Notes: generated from the sequence alone by a model not told the origin. Shown: positions 1-10,033, counted from the stretch's first letter. The stretch: 64,000 nucleotides of DNA from Silanimonas sp. (GCF_027531545.1 NZ_JAPZSC010000016.1:186001-250000); one strand, 5' to 3'. Made by a program: numbers and translations.

Positions 1-439
1 CGCTGCGGCGGTAGTCGTCGAAGCTGAGTCCGCCGCCTTCGATCTGCGCACGCATCTGCTCGATGCTGACGCCCGACTGGCCGGCGATGCTCTGCAGGGT
101 CTGGTTGAGCTCGGTATCGCCGATGCGGATGCCGGTGCTCTCGGCGCGCGCGACTTGCAGGCGCATGAGCACCAGGCGGTCCAGCACCTGCCGTTGCAGC
201 ACATTCTCCGGTGGGAGTTGCGCTTCACGGCCTTGGTACTGGTTACGCACGTTGGCGACGGCGCGGTCGAGCTCGGACTTCAGGATCACGTCCTCGTCGA
301 CGACGGCCACGATGCTGTCCACGCTGCCACTGCTGGCCCCCGGGCCGGCGAGCAGCTGGGCGCGGGCGGGTGCGGCGAACGCGAGGGCGGCGGCCAGAAG
401 GCCGGTGAACGCGGGCTGGAGGAGCGAGGTCTTCGACAT
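1..439 (-). CDS. surA: Periplasmic chaperone / peptidyl-prolyl isomerase SurA, N-terminal part (runs off the window)
   Basis: Only the first 146 codons are inside the window; the rest lies before base 1. The protein begins MSKTSLLQPAF followed by an Ala/Leu-rich signal peptide ending near ARAQ. After it comes the typical SurA mature start, VDSIVAVVDEDVILKSELD, then QRQVLDRLVLMRLQ. SurA escorts unfolded outer-membrane proteins, including LptD, through the periplasm. It lies immediately downstream of lptD on the same strand, the classic lptD-surA order. The ATG at 437-439 is chosen because it gives a complete signal peptide. The isomerase domains cannot be inspected. Confidence 0.93.
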   Translation of the reverse strand, partial: MSKTSLLQPAFTGLLAAALAFAAPARAQLLAGPGASSGSVDSIVAVVDEDVILKSELDRAVANVRNQYQGREAQLPPENVLQRQVLDRLVLMRLQVARAESTGIRIGDTELNQTLQSIAGQSGVSIEQMRAQIEGGGLSFDDYRRS

Positions 440-477
440 GGGGCTGGAACGGGCTCTGGCGCGCGGAAAGCGCTGGG

Positions 478-2712
478 TCAAGGCGAATAGCCGAGGATAG
501 CATCGGACAACAACCGCTCTGAATCGCGGCCGAAGCTGCCGATGCCGTTCAGCTCGATTTCGAGGTAGACGCCGAGGTTGCGGTCGCCATTCAGGTCGCG
601 GACGTAGTCGCGGGCCAGCACGCGCACCGCCACGCAGCAGCTCTGCCATTCGAGGCCGCCCAGCGCTTCCTGCGTGCGGCGATCGCGCAGGGACCAGGCC
701 CAGCGGGCGACCGCCCGCCAGTTCGCGTTGATCGGCGCGGCGAAGCTCACGTCCGTCTGCTCGATCAGGTCCTTGCGGTAGCGGTAGCTGGCGTTCACCA
801 CGCCGCGCTCCGAGAAGCGCCACTGCGTCCGCACCGCCGACAGGTCGGTGCCGAATTCACCCGGGTTCCACTGCTGGGCGAGCGACACGCTCCACGCGTC
901 GCTCACGCGCCAGTCGAGCTCGCCGACGTAGGCCGAGCCGTCGCTGGCCGGCGAGCGCTCGCCGGGGATGCTCACCCGTGGCGGGTCGAAGTAGTGGACA
1001 CGGCCGAGGCTGGCGGACAGGCGCTCGCGGCCGTCGTCGGCGTCGAGCAGCCGGGTGGTGACGGCCAGCGTGGCCTGGTTGGCGTCGGTCTGGCGATCGG
1101 CGCCGGTGTAGCGGTTCTGGCGGAACAGGCCGGGCCAGCTGAAGGACAGCGGCTGGGTATCGAACAGCGGCAGGTCGTCCTGCACCCGGTAGGGCACGCG
1201 CAGGTAGTAGAGGCGCGGCTCCAGCGTCTGCACGTAGTCCCCGCCGAACAGCGTGGTCTCGCGCTCGAACAGCAAGCCAGCGTCGATGCTGCTGATCATG
1301 GTGCTGCGGTCCGGGCTGAGGTCCGTGCGCTGCGCCAGCACCCGCGGGTCGCGCTCGAGCGTGTAGCTGGTCTGGCGGACGGCGAATTCGGGGTTCACGA
1401 ACCAGCTCGCGCCACCGAAGTTGAAGCGCACCGAAGGCTTCACGTCGATGCGCTGGCCGCCGGGCAGCTCGTCGTGCTGGAAGCGCACGGCTTCGGCGCT
1501 CACGCCGAGGTCCATCCACGGCAGCACCGGCTGCAGCCACTGGCCGCGAATTCGCGGCAGGCGCGCATAGGGTTCGCTGCCGGGCAGCACGGCCGGATTG
1601 GCGGCCTCCCAGCGTTCGAACGACACGCCGGTGGACCAGTAGCGGCCGCGGCCGTTCAGCGCGAGGCTGCTGTCGAGCAGGCTGAGCGTGTTCTGGCCGA
1701 AGTTGTCGCCGAGGTCGCGGAAGTACTCGCGGTCGCTGACGTCCTGCAGGTTCGCGGTGGCGTACCAGTTCGGCGACAGCGCGCTGAAGTGCTGCCAGCG
1801 GAAGAAACCGCGATCGTCGCCGGTGCGGTCGTCGTCGGCGAGGTAGGTGCCCTCGACCCGGCCGGCGATGGCCGCGCCGAGATAGCGGAACTCGCCGCCG
1901 AGCATCAGGCCGCGGCGCGACATCCAACGCGGCGTCAGCGTGGCATCCATGTTCGGCGCGAGGTTCAGGTAGATCGGCTGCTCGTAGTCGAAGCCGTTCT
2001 CGTCCTGCACGCCGACCTTCGGGGCCAGCAGGCCGGTGCGGCGTTCGCTGGTGGTCGGGAAGCTGATCCACGGCAGCCACAGCACCGGTACGTCGCCAAG
2101 GCGCAGGACCGCGCTCTGCGCGACGCCGCGCTTGGCTGCGTCATCGATCTCGATGGTCGAGGCCTCGAAGGCCCATTGCCGCTGCCCGGGCGGGCAGGTG
2201 GAGAACAGGGCGTCGGCCAGCGTGCTGCGTTCGCCCTCGCGCACGACGCTCGCGGCGGTGCCGTTGCCCATCGTGCCGTCGAGCAGCTGGAACTGGACGT
2301 CGCGCAGGCGGACGCGCTCGGCGGCGTTGTCGCCGTCGGCCGATGTCGCCGCGACGCGCAGGCGCTCGTCCTCGAAACGCAGCGGGCCCGGGCTCTCCCA
2401 GGTCTCATTCTCGTGGCGGTAGACCAGCGCGTCGGTGCCCACCCACTGGTCGGCGCGCATCAGTTCGACCCGGCCGCTGAAGGTCGTCACCTTCTCGCCG
2501 GAGACGTCCAGCGCGTCGGACTGCACCTGCGTGGCGCTGGTGCCGCGTTCGGCCGCGCCGGCCGTCGGGGCGCTGGTGCGCGCGCCTTCCAGCGTCATCG
2601 GGGCGCGGCACAGCACCCAGTCCGGGCTGGCCAGCGGCTCGGCGGCGCGTGCGGGCAGGGCCAGGGCGAGGCCCAGGGCGAGGGCCAGCGGGTGCAGGTT
2701 CGGTCGCGACAC
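478..2712 (-). CDS. lptD: LPS-assembly protein LptD (outer-membrane beta-barrel)
   Basis: LptD is the outer-membrane barrel that, with LptE, inserts lipopolysaccharide into the outer leaflet. The reading has a signal peptide (LALALGLALALPARAAEP), an N-terminal LptA-like jellyroll domain (residues about 60-200), then a long beta-strand-rich barrel to the C terminus. The cysteines that form the known inter-domain disulfides appear conserved: one just after the signal peptide (VLCRAP), one in STCPPG and an adjacent pair in WQSCCVAV near the end. Length (about 745 aa) fits the family. An upstream GTG at 2727 is also in frame, but the GTG at 2712 has a Shine-Dalgarno GAGAGG seven bases upstream and gives a cleaner signal peptide. 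It is followed directly by surA. Confidence 0.95.
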   Translation of the reverse strand: MSRPNLHPLALALGLALALPARAAEPLASPDWVLCRAPMTLEGARTSAPTAGAAERGTSATQVQSDALDVSGEKVTTFSGRVELMRADQWVGTDALVYRHENETWESPGPLRFEDERLRVAATSADGDNAAERVRLRDVQFQLLDGTMGNGTAASVVREGERSTLADALFSTCPPGQRQWAFEASTIEIDDAAKRGVAQSAVLRLGDVPVLWLPWISFPTTSERRTGLLAPKVGVQDENGFDYEQPIYLNLAPNMDATLTPRWMSRRGLMLGGEFRYLGAAIAGRVEGTYLADDDRTGDDRGFFRWQHFSALSPNWYATANLQDVSDREYFRDLGDNFGQNTLSLLDSSLALNGRGRYWSTGVSFERWEAANPAVLPGSEPYARLPRIRGQWLQPVLPWMDLGVSAEAVRFQHDELPGGQRIDVKPSVRFNFGGASWFVNPEFAVRQTSYTLERDPRVLAQRTDLSPDRSTMISSIDAGLLFERETTLFGGDYVQTLEPRLYYLRVPYRVQDDLPLFDTQPLSFSWPGLFRQNRYTGADRQTDANQATLAVTTRLLDADDGRERLSASLGRVHYFDPPRVSIPGERSPASDGSAYVGELDWRVSDAWSVSLAQQWNPGEFGTDLSAVRTQWRFSERGVVNASYRYRKDLIEQTDVSFAAPINANWRAVARWAWSLRDRRTQEALGGLEWQSCCVAVRVLARDYVRDLNGDRNLGVYLEIELNGIGSFGRDSERLLSDAILGYSP

Positions 2713-2816
2713 GGACAAGCCTCTCACTTCGTGACCCGTAAGCTTGACTCAAAACCGCTCCCAGCCGGGAGCCCCGCGCCGCGATCTGCGGCCCCGACGA
2801 TGCCGGAGGACCCCCG

Positions 2817-4118
<1,302 letters not shown>

Positions 4119-4119
<1 letters not shown>

Positions 4120-4670
4120 CAGCGCCGGCGGTCGTGGCGCCAGAGCACTTCGCCGTGGCCACTCTCGCGCGCCAGCACGCGGCACAGCACGAAGAGCAGG
4201 TCGGAGAGGCGGTTGAGGTAGCGGATCGCTTCCGGGCGCACGGCATCGTGGTGCGAGAGCGTCACGACCTCGCGCTCGGCGCGACGGCAGATGGTGCGGG
4301 CGAGGTGCGCCTGCGCCGCCGCCATGCCGCCACCGGGCAGGATGAAATCCTTCAACGGCGGCAGATCGGCGTTGAAACGGTCGAGCGTGTCCTCGAGCGC
4401 CTGGATGTCGGCGTCGAAAATGGCCGCGTGGCCGGGAATGCAGAGTTCGCCGCCGAGGTCGAACATCTGGTGCTGCACGGCGACCAGCACGTTGCGGATC
4501 GAATCGGGGATCTCGCAGGCCAGCACGATGCCGATCGTGCTGTTCGCTTCGTCGACGGTGCCGTAGGCGGTGACGCGGGCCGAATCCTTCGACACGCGGG
4601 CGCCGTCACCGAGGCCGGTGCTGCCGTCGTCGCCGGTGCGGGTGTAGATCTTGGAGAGGCGATTGCCCAC
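4119..4670 (-). CDS. PduO-type ATP:cob(I)alamin adenosyltransferase
   Basis: The enzyme attaches the adenosyl group of ATP to cob(I)alamin to make coenzyme B12. The 183-aa protein has the PduO/MMAB-type signatures: KIYTRTGDDGSTGLGDG near the N terminus (ATP-binding loop), GTVDEANSTIG, and near the C terminus RTICRRAEREVV and RYLNRLSDLLFVLCR. It belongs to the PduO fold and not to the CobA/BtuR fold. It sits 58 bases downstream of a BtuM-like B12 transporter gene on the same strand, a pairing that supports a salvage role: corrinoid uptake followed by adenosylation. Confidence 0.94.
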
Positions 4671-4728
4671 GCGGGGTTCCTGTCGTCGGAGGGGCCGACA
4701 GTGTCGACCCCTGCGCGTGGCGATGGCG

Positions 4729-5316
4729 TCAGTCGGCCTTCACCGCCGCGCCCGGCAGGCGGGCGAGCAATGGCTGCACGGCGAGGTGCATGGCGCCGAT
4801 GACCGCAACCCACGCGAACGCGACCTGTGCGTAGGGGAGCAGCCAGTCGCTCCAGTTCTTGGCCCAGCCGGCGAGGGTGGGCTCGGCCACGCTGCTGCTG
4901 AACCAGTAGAAGCCGCCCTGCGCCAGCAGGTGGCAGGCGGCGGTGCCGACGGCCAGCGCCAGCACGAGGCGGCCGAGCAGCGCCCAGCGCGGCGCGAGGC
5001 CGGCCGAGGCGGCCCACTGGCCGGCCGCCATCATCGCGGCGTGCGCCGGCAGCAGGAACCAGTAGCCCGGGGAGACGCAGTAGTGCGACCAGAAATTCAC
5101 GCCGGTCGCGGAGATGACGACGTAGTCAACGACCACGGCCAGCGCCATCAGGGCCGGGAAGGCCCAGCGCTGGTGGCCCGTGAGGTAGACGCCGGAGGCG
5201 AAGAACACCGCCCACGAGGCATCCGGGATGGCGCCGAAGTGATGGGCGCGCGTGGCGGCCATGAGCAGGGCGAGGGCAGCGAACACCGCGAGAGCGGGGC
5301 GGACGGCAAGGCGCAT
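4729..5316 (-). CDS. btuM: BtuM-like predicted vitamin B12 transporter (solitary ECF S-component type)
   Basis: A 195-aa hydrophobic protein with about six membrane segments. It resembles BtuM, a single-protein B12 transporter of Gram-negative bacteria related to ECF S-components. Established work on Thiobacillus denitrificans BtuM identified Cys80 as the residue that ligates and decyanates cobalamin; here a cysteine falls at exactly position 80, in NFWSHYCVSPGYWF. The gene next downstream is a cobalamin adenosyltransferase, which fits uptake followed by activation. No ECF ATPase or T-component is nearby, as expected for a solitary S-component. No cobalamin riboswitch is visible: the upstream gap is only about 108 bases. 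The assignment rests on recall of the family plus context, not an alignment. Confidence 0.72.
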   Translation of the reverse strand: MRLAVRPALAVFAALALLMAATRAHHFGAIPDASWAVFFASGVYLTGHQRWAFPALMALAVVVDYVVISATGVNFWSHYCVSPGYWFLLPAHAAMMAAGQWAASAGLAPRWALLGRLVLALAVGTAACHLLAQGGFYWFSSSVAEPTLAGWAKNWSDWLLPYAQVAFAWVAVIGAMHLAVQPLLARLPGAAVKAD

Positions 5317-5424
5317 GGAGGGTGATCGGCAGCGGAAGCGAAGGCCGAGAGTCTAGCCGATGCCTCGGCCGCCGTGACCGGCCGACGACCTACTGATCGA
5401 GGGGGGCGCGTATTCTTGCGCGCC

Positions 5425-6669
5425 ATGGAGATCCGAGATTTCGACGTGGTGGTGGTCGGCGGTGGCCTCGTCGGTTGCAGCCTCGCGTGTGCCTTGGCGC
5501 CGCTCGGGCTGGCCGTGGGCCTCGTGGATGCCGGCAGTGGTCCGACGCCGCTCGCGGCGGACCCGCGCAAGCTGGCCTTGGCGGCCGCCAGCCTGAACGC
5601 CCTGGGCCGGCTGGGCGTGCTCGCTCGCCTTGCCACGCCCCCGACGCCCATCGAGCGCCTGCAGGTCAGCCGTGAGGGCGATTTCGGCGTGCTGAACGTG
5701 GCTGCACATGATGTTGGCCGCGCTGCCTTCGGCGGTGTTGTCTTGGCGGGCGATCTCGGGTCGGCACTGCTGCAGGCCGTGGGCGCGCTGCCGGACCTCG
5801 TGTCGGTGCGTGGCACAGCCACGGCGGCCGGGATGGCCGACGATGGCCGTCGCATGCTCGACGTCCGCGGGGGCATTGATGACCCCGGAACCACCGCTGC
5901 GGCGTCCGCGCAGCGCTGGCGGGCTCGGCTGGTGGTGGCGGCCGATGGCAGCCACTCGCCGCTCCGCGTTTCCGCGGGCATCGATGTCGACACGCACGAC
6001 TACGGGCAGACCCTGATCGTCACTTCGGTGCGCATGGGGGCCGCGACCCCGGGCACGGCTTACGAACGTCTGACGTCGACCGGCCCCTGCGCCCTGCTGC
6101 CGATGGCCGGCGGGCGCCATGGCGCCTTGATGGGCGTGGCCACCGACGAGGCGGACGCCGTGATGGCTCTCGATGATCGCGCCTTCGCCGAGGCGTTCCA
6201 GCGCCGCGCCGGCTGGCGTGCCGGCGCCGTGCGCGAGGTCGGTTCGCGCAGCGCCTGGCCGCTGCGCCGGCTGGTCGCGAAAGCGTTGGTGGCCGAGCGC
6301 TTGGTGCTGGTCGGCAATGCCGCGCAGACCATCCATCCGATCGGCGCGCAGGGCTTCAACCTCGGCTTGCGCGATGCGCTGAGCCTCGTCGACGTGCTGG
6401 CCGAGGCGCGAGCGTGCGGCACCGCGGATGCCGGTGCCGCGGCGGTGCTGTCGGCTTATGAGGATCACCGCCGTATCGACCGCGCCGAGACGCTGGCCTT
6501 CAGCGACGGTCTCGCGCGCGCCACCGCGAGTGACTCGCCCCTGCATCGCCTCGGACGCAGCCTCGGGTTCGCCGCGATGAGCCTCGATGCCGGGCTGCGT
6601 GCGGGCTTCGTCGCCGGCGCCATGGGCTTCCGCGGCCGCGTGCCGACGCTGGCGAGGGACGCCGCATGA
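5425..6669 (+). CDS. ubiH: 2-octaprenyl-6-methoxyphenol hydroxylase UbiH-like (FAD monooxygenase)
   Basis: Flavin-dependent aromatic hydroxylase of ubiquinone biosynthesis. The N terminus is a Rossmann FAD-binding fold (VVVGGGLVGCSLACAL). The mid-protein DG motif is VVAADGSHSPLR. The second FAD motif reads GNAAQTIHPIGAQGFNLGLRD, with Asn-Ala-Ala-Gln in place of the usual Asp-Ala-Ala-His, a variant typical of UbiH. About 414 aa. The ATG at 5425 is chosen over an upstream in-frame ATG because the Rossmann strand begins right after it. The stop overlaps the start of the next gene (ATGA), so ubiH and the following UbiI-like gene form an operon. The branch (UbiH versus UbiF/UbiI) is judged from that variant only. 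Confidence 0.88.
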   Translation: MEIRDFDVVVVGGGLVGCSLACALAPLGLAVGLVDAGSGPTPLAADPRKLALAAASLNALGRLGVLARLATPPTPIERLQVSREGDFGVLNVAAHDVGRAAFGGVVLAGDLGSALLQAVGALPDLVSVRGTATAAGMADDGRRMLDVRGGIDDPGTTAAASAQRWRARLVVAADGSHSPLRVSAGIDVDTHDYGQTLIVTSVRMGAATPGTAYERLTSTGPCALLPMAGGRHGALMGVATDEADAVMALDDRAFAEAFQRRAGWRAGAVREVGSRSAWPLRRLVAKALVAERLVLVGNAAQTIHPIGAQGFNLGLRDALSLVDVLAEARACGTADAGAAAVLSAYEDHRRIDRAETLAFSDGLARATASDSPLHRLGRSLGFAAMSLDAGLRAGFVAGAMGFRGRVPTLARDAA

Positions 6670-7853
6670 GCGCCTCGATCGAACGTCGCCGCCTCGATGC
6701 CGTCGTGGTCGGCGCGGGCATCGTCGGCAGCGCGTTGGCGCTGGGTTTGAAGCGCCGCGGCCTCGATGTCGCAGTGGTCGAGTCGACGCCACCGGCCGCA
6801 TGGCGCGCCGTCGCGCCGGACCTGCGCGTCTACGCCATCGCGCCCGACAGCGAGGCTCTGCTTGCCGCGCTCGAGGTCTGGCCGGCCGTGCGTGCTGCAC
6901 GCGCCCAGCCCTACGCGGCGATGCAGGTCTGGGATGCCGGCGGTGGCGCGCCCTTGCGCTTCGACGCGGCGGCGCTGGGCGTGCCGCGCCTTGGCCACAT
7001 CGTCGAGCACGGGCTGCTGGTCGATCGCCTGCAGGCGGCGCTGGCCGCCGCGGGCGTGCCGATCCTCGATGCCGCCGTCGAAAGCCTCGAGCCCGGCGAC
7101 GACGAGGTGACCCTCCGCTTGTCCGGCGCGCGCCGCATCCGCGCCTCGTGGGTGTTCGGCGCGGACGGCGCGGCCTCCGCGGTGCGCGGGCTGGCCGGCA
7201 TCGATGTCGATGCCCGCGACTACGGTGCGAAAGGGCTCGTCGCCTACCTGCGCACCGAGCGTCCGCACGAGGCCACGTGCTGGCAGCGCTTCCTGCCGAC
7301 GGGGCCGCTGGCCCTGCTGCCCTGCGCGGACGGCCGCGTGTCGATCGTCTGGTCGCTGCCGCAGGCCGAGGCCGATCGCCTCACCGCCGTGCCCGAGGCG
7401 CAGTTCAATGCCGAGATCACGCGCGCGTCGGATCGTGTGCTGGGTGATCTCGCGCTCGATTCGACGCGCATCGCCTTCCCGCTGAAGCGCCAGCTCGCCA
7501 GCCGCCCGCGTGACGGGCGCATCGCCCTGCTCGGTGACGCCGCGCACGCCGTGCATCCGCTGGCCGGGCAGGGCGTGAACCTCGGGTTGCGCGACGTCGG
7601 CGAGTTGCTGGCGGGCGTCGATGAGTCGCTTTCGCGGCGCCGTGCGCCGGTTTCGGAAACGATGCTGGCGCGCTGGGCGCGACGTCGCCACAGCGAGAAC
7701 GTCGTGTCGGCGCGGGCGTTCGAAGCCATCCACGACGTCTACTCGAATGCGGTCCTGCCGGCCGTCGCCCTGCGTGGCTGGGCGCTGGCGGCAGGCAACC
7801 TGCCACCGCTCAACCGCCTGCTCTGGGGCCATGCCGCGGGAGGCGCGCGATGA
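6666..7853 (+). CDS. Ubiquinone-biosynthesis FAD monooxygenase, UbiI/UbiH/VisC family
   Basis: Second flavin hydroxylase of the same family, 395 aa. It has an N-terminal VVVGAGIVGSALALGL Rossmann motif, a VFGADGAASAVRG mid motif and the standard C-terminal GDAAHAVHPLAGQGVNLGLRD. It probably hydroxylates ring C5 (UbiI-like) or another ring position; which one cannot be decided here because Xanthomonadales use varied sets of these enzymes. It overlaps ubiH by four bases and the following M24 gene by four bases (ATGA both times), indicating a three-gene transcript. Confidence 0.87.
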   Translation: MSASIERRRLDAVVVGAGIVGSALALGLKRRGLDVAVVESTPPAAWRAVAPDLRVYAIAPDSEALLAALEVWPAVRAARAQPYAAMQVWDAGGGAPLRFDAAALGVPRLGHIVEHGLLVDRLQAALAAAGVPILDAAVESLEPGDDEVTLRLSGARRIRASWVFGADGAASAVRGLAGIDVDARDYGAKGLVAYLRTERPHEATCWQRFLPTGPLALLPCADGRVSIVWSLPQAEADRLTAVPEAQFNAEITRASDRVLGDLALDSTRIAFPLKRQLASRPRDGRIALLGDAAHAVHPLAGQGVNLGLRDVGELLAGVDESLSRRRAPVSETMLARWARRRHSENVVSARAFEAIHDVYSNAVLPAVALRGWALAAGNLPPLNRLLWGHAAGGAR

Positions 7854-8512
7854 GCGCCGAAGCCCACGAGCGCACCGGGGCCAGTTATCGCCGCGAGGCC
7901 CTGTTGCACGCGCAGGCCAAGACCTGGGAGGCCGTCAACGCCATCGGCCGCGGCGTTCGTCCCGGCATGCGCGAGAGCGAGGCCAAGGCCCTTGCTGGCG
8001 AGGTGCTGGCTTCGTTGGGCTACCAGCGGCGCTGGCACCCCGACATCGTCCGCATCGGCCCGAACACGCGGCTGATGTGGAAGGAGCGCTCGCCGGTCGA
8101 TGCGGTGCTCGGCGAGAACGACCTCTTCTTCGTCGACCTCGGCGCGGTGTGGGATGGCCATGAGGGCGATGCCGGCACCACCTTCGTGGTCGGCGACGAT
8201 GAAACGATGCGCGCCTGCGCCGAGGCTTGCCGCGAACTTTGGGATCGCGTCGCCGCGGCATGGCGCGAGTTGCGCCCGACTGGGCGCGAGCTTTACGCCT
8301 TCGCGAAGCGCGAGGCTACGGCGATGGGCTGGGAGTTCAACCACGAAGTGAAAGGGCATCGCGTTGGCGATTTCCCGCACGCGATCCACAAGGCGCCGGA
8401 CCTCGGTGCGGTCGGCCACGAGCCGGGCGATGCGCTGTGGATCCTCGAGATCCAGATCCGCCATCCGGAGCGGCCGATCGGCGCGTTCCACGAGGACCTG
8501 CTGGCGCGCTGA
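7850..8512 (+). CDS. M24 family metallopeptidase (Xaa-Pro aminopeptidase-like)
   Basis: A compact (220 aa) pita-bread-fold protein of the M24 family. Candidate metal ligands appear in order: the two Asp residues in FVDLGAVWDGHEGDAG, a His in GHRVGDFPHAIHK, a Glu in WILEIQIRH and a Glu in FHEDLLAR at the C terminus. It lacks the N-terminal domain of PepP, so it is a stand-alone catalytic domain whose peptide substrate, or even peptidase activity, is uncertain. It is the third gene of the ubiH operon. In E. coli an unrelated-length M24 peptidase (pepP) also neighbours ubiH-ubiI, so the association recurs. Confidence 0.85.
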   Translation: MSAEAHERTGASYRREALLHAQAKTWEAVNAIGRGVRPGMRESEAKALAGEVLASLGYQRRWHPDIVRIGPNTRLMWKERSPVDAVLGENDLFFVDLGAVWDGHEGDAGTTFVVGDDETMRACAEACRELWDRVAAAWRELRPTGRELYAFAKREATAMGWEFNHEVKGHRVGDFPHAIHKAPDLGAVGHEPGDALWILEIQIRHPERPIGAFHEDLLAR

Positions 8513-8575
8513 GCGCGGCCGATGCGTCGTCGTAATCCGGGAATCATGCGCCGCGATCCATGCTGACCTGCAGGC

Positions 8576-8606
8576 AATAAAAAACCCGCCTTCCGGCGGG
8601 TCTTTT
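8576..8606 (-). terminator. Rho-independent terminator of tRNA-Leu
   Basis: A 7-bp perfect stem (ACCCGCC / GGCGGGT) with a TTCC loop is followed, on the minus strand, by a run of six T then ATT. It starts 7 bases past the CCA end of the tRNA-Leu gene. The plus strand also has a short CTTTT after the stem, so it may terminate the ubiH operon weakly from the other side. Confidence 0.88.
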
Positions 8607-8612
8607 GCGATC

Positions 8613-8697
<85 letters not shown>

Positions 8698-8732
8698 AGG
8701 CGTCGACCGCCACTGGGACGACCGAGCCCGGA

Positions 8733-8761
8733 ACTTTAGAGGGCCGCCTTCGCCCTGTCAA
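8733..8761 (-). promoter_or_regulatory. Sigma-70-type promoter of tRNA-Leu
   Basis: On the minus strand a perfect -35 TTGACA (8756-8761) is separated by exactly 17 bases from a -10 TAAAGT (8733-8738). A GC-rich stretch follows, as expected for a stringently controlled stable-RNA promoter. Transcription would begin about 30 bases before the mature tRNA 5' end. Confidence 0.8.
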
Positions 8762-8929
8762 CTTGTCCGGCGCGCTGCACGTGGCTGGCAAAACACGCGC
8801 TTTGACTCGGGTGCGTCATGCCCGCGTGAGTCCGGCTTGATAGAATCGTGACGGAACGCGCGGTTCGACATCGTCATCGCGTCTCGAGAAGCGCCCGTAC
8901 CGGGCAGGCATTGAAGGGGCAGGGCGACG

Positions 8930-9391
8930 ATGGATGCCACATTGGAGGACTGTTTTCGCGCGCAGCAGCTTTCCGCGCAGTGGGCCTTCGCCTTGCCCGC
9001 GCTGGCCGAGGCCATGGCGGGTTCCGCGAACGAGCGCGAACTCAAGGCCCTGTTCCGTCAGGCGGGCCAATCAATGGGCGAGGCGGCGGTCGACGCCATG
9101 CCGGACGTCGACACGATTTCCGACCTCGAAGCGTCCCTGAACACGTTCTGGCAGGTCCGTCGGTGGGGGCGCGTGGCCCTCGACGAGCGGAAAGGCCACA
9201 TGGAGATCGTCCATTACGCGGCACCGCTGACTGCCGCCTTCGGCGAGGCATCGCTGGTCTGGACCTGCGGTCTGCTGGAGGGCTTCTACGAAGCGGTGCT
9301 GCATGCCTTGGGTGCGGGCGACGGTCTCGCCGTCGTTGCCGAATCGAGTGATGCGGAAGGGCTCGTCCTGCGCTTCCGTTTCGGTCGTTGA
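8930..9391 (+). CDS. bcsD: Cellulose synthase subunit BcsD
   Basis: A 153-aa acidic protein opening MDATLEDCFRAQQLSAQW. It matches the BcsD family in length, in its N-terminal helices and in its position as first gene of a bcs operon. BcsD forms a periplasmic or cytosolic ring scaffold in type I cellulose systems, ordering glucan export and crystallisation. No signal peptide is seen. A GGGGCAGGG purine stretch precedes the ATG. About 230 bases upstream hold the tRNA promoter and presumably the bcs promoter; I could not find a convincing -10/-35 pair for it. Assigned on overall similarity and context, so slightly less certain than bcsA. Confidence 0.8.
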   Translation: MDATLEDCFRAQQLSAQWAFALPALAEAMAGSANERELKALFRQAGQSMGEAAVDAMPDVDTISDLEASLNTFWQVRRWGRVALDERKGHMEIVHYAAPLTAAFGEASLVWTCGLLEGFYEAVLHALGAGDGLAVVAESSDAEGLVLRFRFGR

Positions 9392-9409
9392 TCGACGGAG
9401 GATCAGGAC

Positions 9410-10033
9410 ATGGTGAAGAAAGCAGGCGGCGACATCGAAGGGTTGTTCCGGAGCTTCGGCAGCGACAGCGGCTCGTATCGCGAACTCGCCCGGGAAGCGG
9501 ATGCCCGCGATGCGCAGCAGCGCTGGCCGATGCTCGGGGAAATCGCCCCTGAAGCCGGCGTCCGCCCCGATGCGCTGGATGCCGCCAGCAAGCGCCAATG
9601 GCGCGAGCGCGGCGAAGGCGACGCCGAGTCGCCGCTGTCTCCGCCGCAGGCTTCGGCGGAGGGCCGACGCCTGATGGGCGGGCTCGACCACCTGTTGCAG
9701 CGGGGTAGTGCTCCCCAGGTCGATCCAGCGGACGCTCCGGCCCCCAGGGCCTGGGGCGCGGCCAAGCCCCAGACCCAGACCCAGACCCAGCCTCAGCCCC
9801 CCGTCCCGGTCGAAGAGCCGCGGTCGTCCGCTGGCGCGTCGCGCTCGGTCCGCAAAGGAGAGTCGCAGCGGCTCGACCTGCGGGGAAAAACCGGCTTGTT
9901 CGGTGGCGTCGATCGCGGCGACAAGGCCGGCGAAGAAGCGCCGCGGAACGCGCTTTCCGGGCTGTTCTCGAGGCTCGAAGGCGAAGGACGCGGCACGAAG
10001 CCGCTCGTGCCGGGGCGGTTGCGCAAGCGATGA
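9410..10033 (+). CDS. Proline-rich cellulose biosynthesis accessory protein, BcsP-like with a BcsR-like N-terminal motif
   Basis: 207 aa. The first 50 residues (DIEGLFRSFGSDSGSYREL ... RWPMLGEI) resemble the short BcsR protein of enteric bacteria, whose RWPLL motif is recognisable. The rest is low complexity, rich in Pro, Gln, Arg and Gly, with a QTQTQTQPQPP stretch encoded by a CAGACC hexamer repeat, and ends in basic residues. Proline-rich BcsP/BcsO/BcsH proteins are known partners of BcsD scaffolds, and this gene lies directly between bcsD and bcsQ. A GGAGG site precedes the ATG; the stop overlaps bcsQ (ATGA). It could equally be named BcsO-like; the family name is an inference. Confidence 0.7.
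   Translation: MVKKAGGDIEGLFRSFGSDSGSYRELAREADARDAQQRWPMLGEIAPEAGVRPDALDAASKRQWRERGEGDAESPLSPPQASAEGRRLMGGLDHLLQRGSAPQVDPADAPAPRAWGAAKPQTQTQTQPQPPVPVEEPRSSAGASRSVRKGESQRLDLRGKTGLFGGVDRGDKAGEEAPRNALSGLFSRLEGEGRGTKPLVPGRLRKR
9770..9790 (+). repeat. CAGACC hexanucleotide tandem repeat inside the BcsP-like gene
   Basis: Three complete copies of CAGACC plus a partial fourth, encoding alternating Gln-Thr. Because the unit is six bases, copy changes keep the reading frame and would only lengthen or shorten the linker. Confidence 0.85.

Noticed and set aside
5317-5424. Possible cobalamin riboswitch before the BtuM-like gene
   Set aside because: The gap is about 108 bases, too short for a typical riboswitch, and no B12-box sequence is visible.
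8802-8846. TTGACT and TAGAAT upstream of bcsD as a promoter
   Set aside because: They are about 33 bases apart, far from the 16-18 required; no better pair was found, so the bcs promoter is left unassigned.
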